From positions 13,434,073 through 13,498,072 of the forward strand of contig NC_053129.1 in assembly GCF_010015445.1 (NCBI RefSeq): a stretch of 64,000 nt of DNA. The letters run 5' to 3'. The position numbers and the translations under genes are program-made. How positions within the stretch are numbered: the stretch's first letter is position 1; every line of letters begins with the position of its first letter. This DNA comes from Perca fluviatilis. Its lineage: Eukaryota > Chordata > Actinopteri > Perciformes > Percidae. This document shows, in pieces, positions 60,885 to 64,000 of the stretch. The notes below the pieces were generated by a model. That model was given only the letters and a program-made list of their open reading frames with translations, searched no databases and had not been told where the DNA came from.

Positions 60885-61262
60885 GTACCTTGATATGTGA
60901 TATGTATTGAAAGGATGCAGTCAAATCAAACAATTCATTGTACATTCTGAATTAAATCCCTCCCCAAAAGAACAAAGGCAAATGTTCACACAAAAAAAAT
61001 GCAAAAAAATGGCAAAACAATTAATAGACCTCAACAGACAGGCCAACGCAAATAACACGCTGTCATCTTTTCTCTTTTTTAAATAGTAATAATGTGCAAA
61101 CAACATCATATGTCCCTTAAATACAACTGTAAACTCAGAGATACAAATTGAAACATCAGCCCCTCATTTTTTTTTTTTTTTTACTGTAAGTAGTGCAGAA
61201 AAACTGGTGATCACAGTTTGGGAAGACTTTAGAGAGTATGTTGGTGGTGCTGGTGCTGGTGT

Positions 61263-61318
61263 TGTGCGTGTGTGTGTGTGTGTCTGTGTGTGTGCGTGTG
61301 TGTGCGCGTGCGTGCGTG
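61263..61318. repeat. (GT)n microsatellite with CG interruptions in ubxn2a 3' UTR
   Basis: GT/GC alternating run between the ubxn2a stop codon and its candidate poly(A) signal. Confidence 0.85.
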
Positions 61319-61720
61319 AGAGGGAAGGAGGGTTACATGTGGTAGACGACCAGATGGACACACGTGGTTGACCATCTGCACGGGCGACAGAATTGGTTTG
61401 CCTTTCTGGAGTTTGGGAGTTTTGGGAGATCTGTTGGCAGGTAAACACTGTCCTCCAGAGGAAAAAGACAAAGTAAGCATTACCAACAGCACTTCAGCAC
61501 CTGTGGTGGCGAAGAACTGACAACATCTCCATTAGGCCGCAGGTAATCCCACACGGAGATGAATAAATATAACAATCATCAAATGCAGCACAAGCTGCAG
61601 AATAAAGAAATAGTATACCTTACAGGAAGCCTTGAGACTGCAGTCAGGCTAATGGTGAGGTGTCGGTAAAGGGGTGTGTGGTGTGTTGTATGCATTACGT
61701 AGGAGGGGGGGGCCTTTTAA

Positions 61721-63411
61721 TCAGGAGTGTCCAAACGGAGCCAGTGTGTTTAGGGGTCTCTGTACGATGACGGCGTTGGCCAAATCCGCCTCTTCTAGAC
61801 TCAATTCTTTGTCGTCGAGCTCCCGGAAAGGAACTGACGTTGTCAGGACGAAAGGTGGGGAGCTCCTCTGGCAGCGCGACACGAAATCTTGAACATCAGC
61901 GATCCTAGAGAAGAATTAAGAGACGGAATTAAGATCGGGACAGAAGGTTAAACGGCAGAACTATTCCTCATGTGTGTTTCCTTCTCGGTAGCAACGCATT
62001 ACCGCCCCAAATACTCTACGCTCTCTTGTGACCCATGATGTCTCTCTGAAGCACTATACTAGTAACATCATCCATTATTAATCACAGCCCAACATATACG
62101 AGCGATCTTATGGCAGACCCACTCCTCACACGCTGAGGCTAGCAGAAGGTTGGAGGGGTCCAGCCCTCCCTATCCTTTAGCTACTAACCCTGTTATATAA
62201 ATGCTGCATCCGAGTTACGCAATCCCTCTCTGGGGATTTTATAGATCCACTCCGTTGCTACATCTCAGATAATGTTTTCTGCAGCCCCATGCGCCGTTGC
62301 AGGGGATATAACAGGCACCATGCCTTCAACTCCAGCAGACTAGAACAAAGCATTATGTAATCCTCAAACAAACCCCCTCACCACCTCCCAAGCCAGTACA
62401 AACAAAATTCTTATCTCATCCCTTGAACTACTTTTTTTTTTCCCTGCTATGCTTGAGATTAGGGGATTTACAGACAGCATAACAGGGGTGGAAAGGGTCA
62501 CAATATTCCTCACGCAGAATCCTTAGTCTGTCTTTAATATGTAGATGTTGTTTGATGATGTCAAGCAAGATGTGGAGAGATGCGTTTTTTTATTTTTTTA
62601 TTTTGGCCTTGACTTTGTGAGACACACCGATGCGATAGGTTAAACCTCTGCACCAATCTTCTGCCGTCAGCCAACCAGATCTGCAGGGAGGTAACAGGAA
62701 GGGCGTGGTCTAGTGTTACCATGGGAATAGGAGGAGATTCTCCGTCCGCGTGCACAGATGGTGACCTGGCCACTACTCTGGGTGCAACACTGGGAATGGA
62801 CAGGAATAAAAAAACAAAAACAAAAACAAAACAGATTAAGAACCAGTTAAAGCTACAAACAGCATATGCGTTGTGTATTTGGACTTATTATTTGATTACT
62901 CCCAGGGTGTAGGCAGACAAAATCTCACACTCAATATTTCTTGGACTCTCAGTATTCAATTCAGTATTCATACAGTGATGTTGTGAAAATGTCGAGGCTC
63001 GGAGTTCATCAGGCTGACTGCCTGTTTGATCAGATCTACTTGTGGGTGTTTTGATACCTGGATGTAGAAGGACACCTAGTGGTATAAAATAGTATAGTAT
63101 CTGGAAACTTGAAACTTCAGCAGTGTACATTATTGATTATTTATGACAATATTTATATGCTGAGTAAACCTTTGTAAAAAAAAAAAAAAAAGGTCTAACC
63201 ACGTATCAACATATATAATACTCTAAAATGTAGCCTTTTACTTGGTAACACTATCACAACAGCAACCTCTCACCTGCCAAGTCGGTATCCGCGCCCGCTG
63301 AAGGGATGAAAGGCCTTTTTCTTGGGAACATAATTTTCCTCCGTCAGATCCTCCACACTGATCTCCAGCTCCTTCTCCTCTGCTCGGCTCTCCCACTCTG
63401 CCGGAAGCTCC
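61721..63411 (-). CDS. ubxn2a: UBX domain-containing protein 2A, C-terminal exons (5' part outside window)
   Basis: UBXN2A-type proteins are p97/VCP cofactors with a SEP domain followed by a UBX domain. Three last coding exons are visible: 63274-63411, 62628-62789 and 61721-61904, joining in phase. They encode ELPAEWESRAEEKELE, then FHPFSGRGYRLG (end of the SEP-linker region; human FQPFSGQGHRLG), LQIWLADGRRLVQRFNLSHR (start of the UBX fold) and LSLEEADLANAVIVQR (end of the UBX fold), stopping after APFGHS. The SEP domain exons are not in the 590 bp remaining to the right edge, so the gene is cut by the window and not broken. It lies upstream of mfsd2b on the same strand, as expected from the human order. 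Confidence 0.93.
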
Positions 63412-64000
63412 CTGGGACGGATAAAAGACCGGGTTTGAAGTCTAGTCAGATAAATCAATATGACAAATGAGCCCTAATAAGCATTATGGTTTATGTCGCC
63501 TGGTTGGGGTCTGTAGGAGGGAAATCTTTACTACTAGTTTCCCCTTGGGGACCAATAGGGTTTGAATGTAAGATTGAACCAAGGAGAAACATTTTTTTTT
63601 ATTTTATTTTGATCTACATACAGGGTTCAGCTCTGTATATACAGTATACGCTACAGTGAATACATTGTACATGTAATGTGAGGTTTGCCTGCATTGGTAT
63701 ATTTTAAAAGAAAAAGTCAACCACCATTTTGAGTTTAAGTCAAATCTGAAAATTGGTCATCCACCAGCAAAACCTAACCTGGAGAAAATCGTTATCTTTG
63801 TTACACAAACACAGTGACCTGTGTCAATATGAATATGAGTCAACATGCATCATTGCACTTGGCTTTGCGACCATTGTCCTACCTGGGAAATTTTCAGGTC
63901 GGACACTGGATTTGGCAAATAGCTGAAGACAGGGATTTTATTTCATGTAACTGACACTTAAACAACATAGTACTAGTCTAGTCTAAATAAGAAAAAAAAA
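63412..64000. other. ubxn2a intron running off the window
   Basis: No exon was recognised. The sequence is AT-rich with short homopolymers. Confidence 0.5.

Overview
This window is vertebrate nuclear DNA, almost certainly from a ray-finned (teleost, probably percomorph) fish. The genes are intron-rich with GT-AG splicing, (CA)n/(GT)n microsatellites are very abundant, and the interspersed repeats are typical of fish (hAT, Tc1/mariner-like and TTAA-bounded MITEs, tRNA-derived SINEs, L1 and CR1/L2/Rex-like LINEs). Species cannot be named from sequence alone. No bacterial, phage or CRISPR features were seen.

Layout: (1) 1-3.9 kb is repeat-bearing intergenic DNA. (2) 3.97-23.0 kb, minus strand: mmut, mitochondrial methylmalonyl-CoA mutase. 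All 12 coding exons were reconstructed with matching splice phases, giving 754 aa; a noncoding first exon probably lies near 24.04-24.1 kb. (3) 24.5-33.8 kb, minus strand: fkbp1b (FKBP12.6/calstabin-2), 4 coding exons, 108 aa. (4) 33.8-35.1 kb: compact divergent promoter region with a ZNF143/STAF-like motif. (5) 35.1-39.2 kb, plus strand: wdcp (C2orf44 orthologue), 3 coding exons, 742 aa. (6) 41.0-57.1 kb, minus strand: mfsd2b (sphingosine-1-phosphate exporter family), 14 coding exons, 527 aa from the better start codon, convergent with wdcp. (7) 57.2-60.8 kb: intergenic with a tRNA-derived SINE. (8) 60.9 kb to beyond the right edge, minus strand: the last three coding exons of ubxn2a; its 5' part lies outside.

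From memory, the block ubxn2a-mfsd2b-wdcp-fkbp1b resembles human 2p23.3, so these four genes look like a conserved syntenic group; mmut (human chromosome 6) is a neighbour by fish-lineage arrangement. The genes are housekeeping or tissue-specific metazoan genes with no shared pathway, so this is not an operon-like system. Most of the remaining structure is transposon archaeology inside introns: an L2/Rex-like LINE split by a hAT element that itself carries a TTAA-bounded MITE, a hAT remnant with a perfect 8-bp target duplication, and a 0.9-kb foldback element. The most interesting gene-level observations are a mosaic set of ryanodine-receptor selectivity residues in fkbp1b, a (GT)n tract occupying the 3' splice-site region of an mfsd2b intron, and a start-stop codon pair abutting an alternative mfsd2b start codon. 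I did not find a convincing previously undescribed system.
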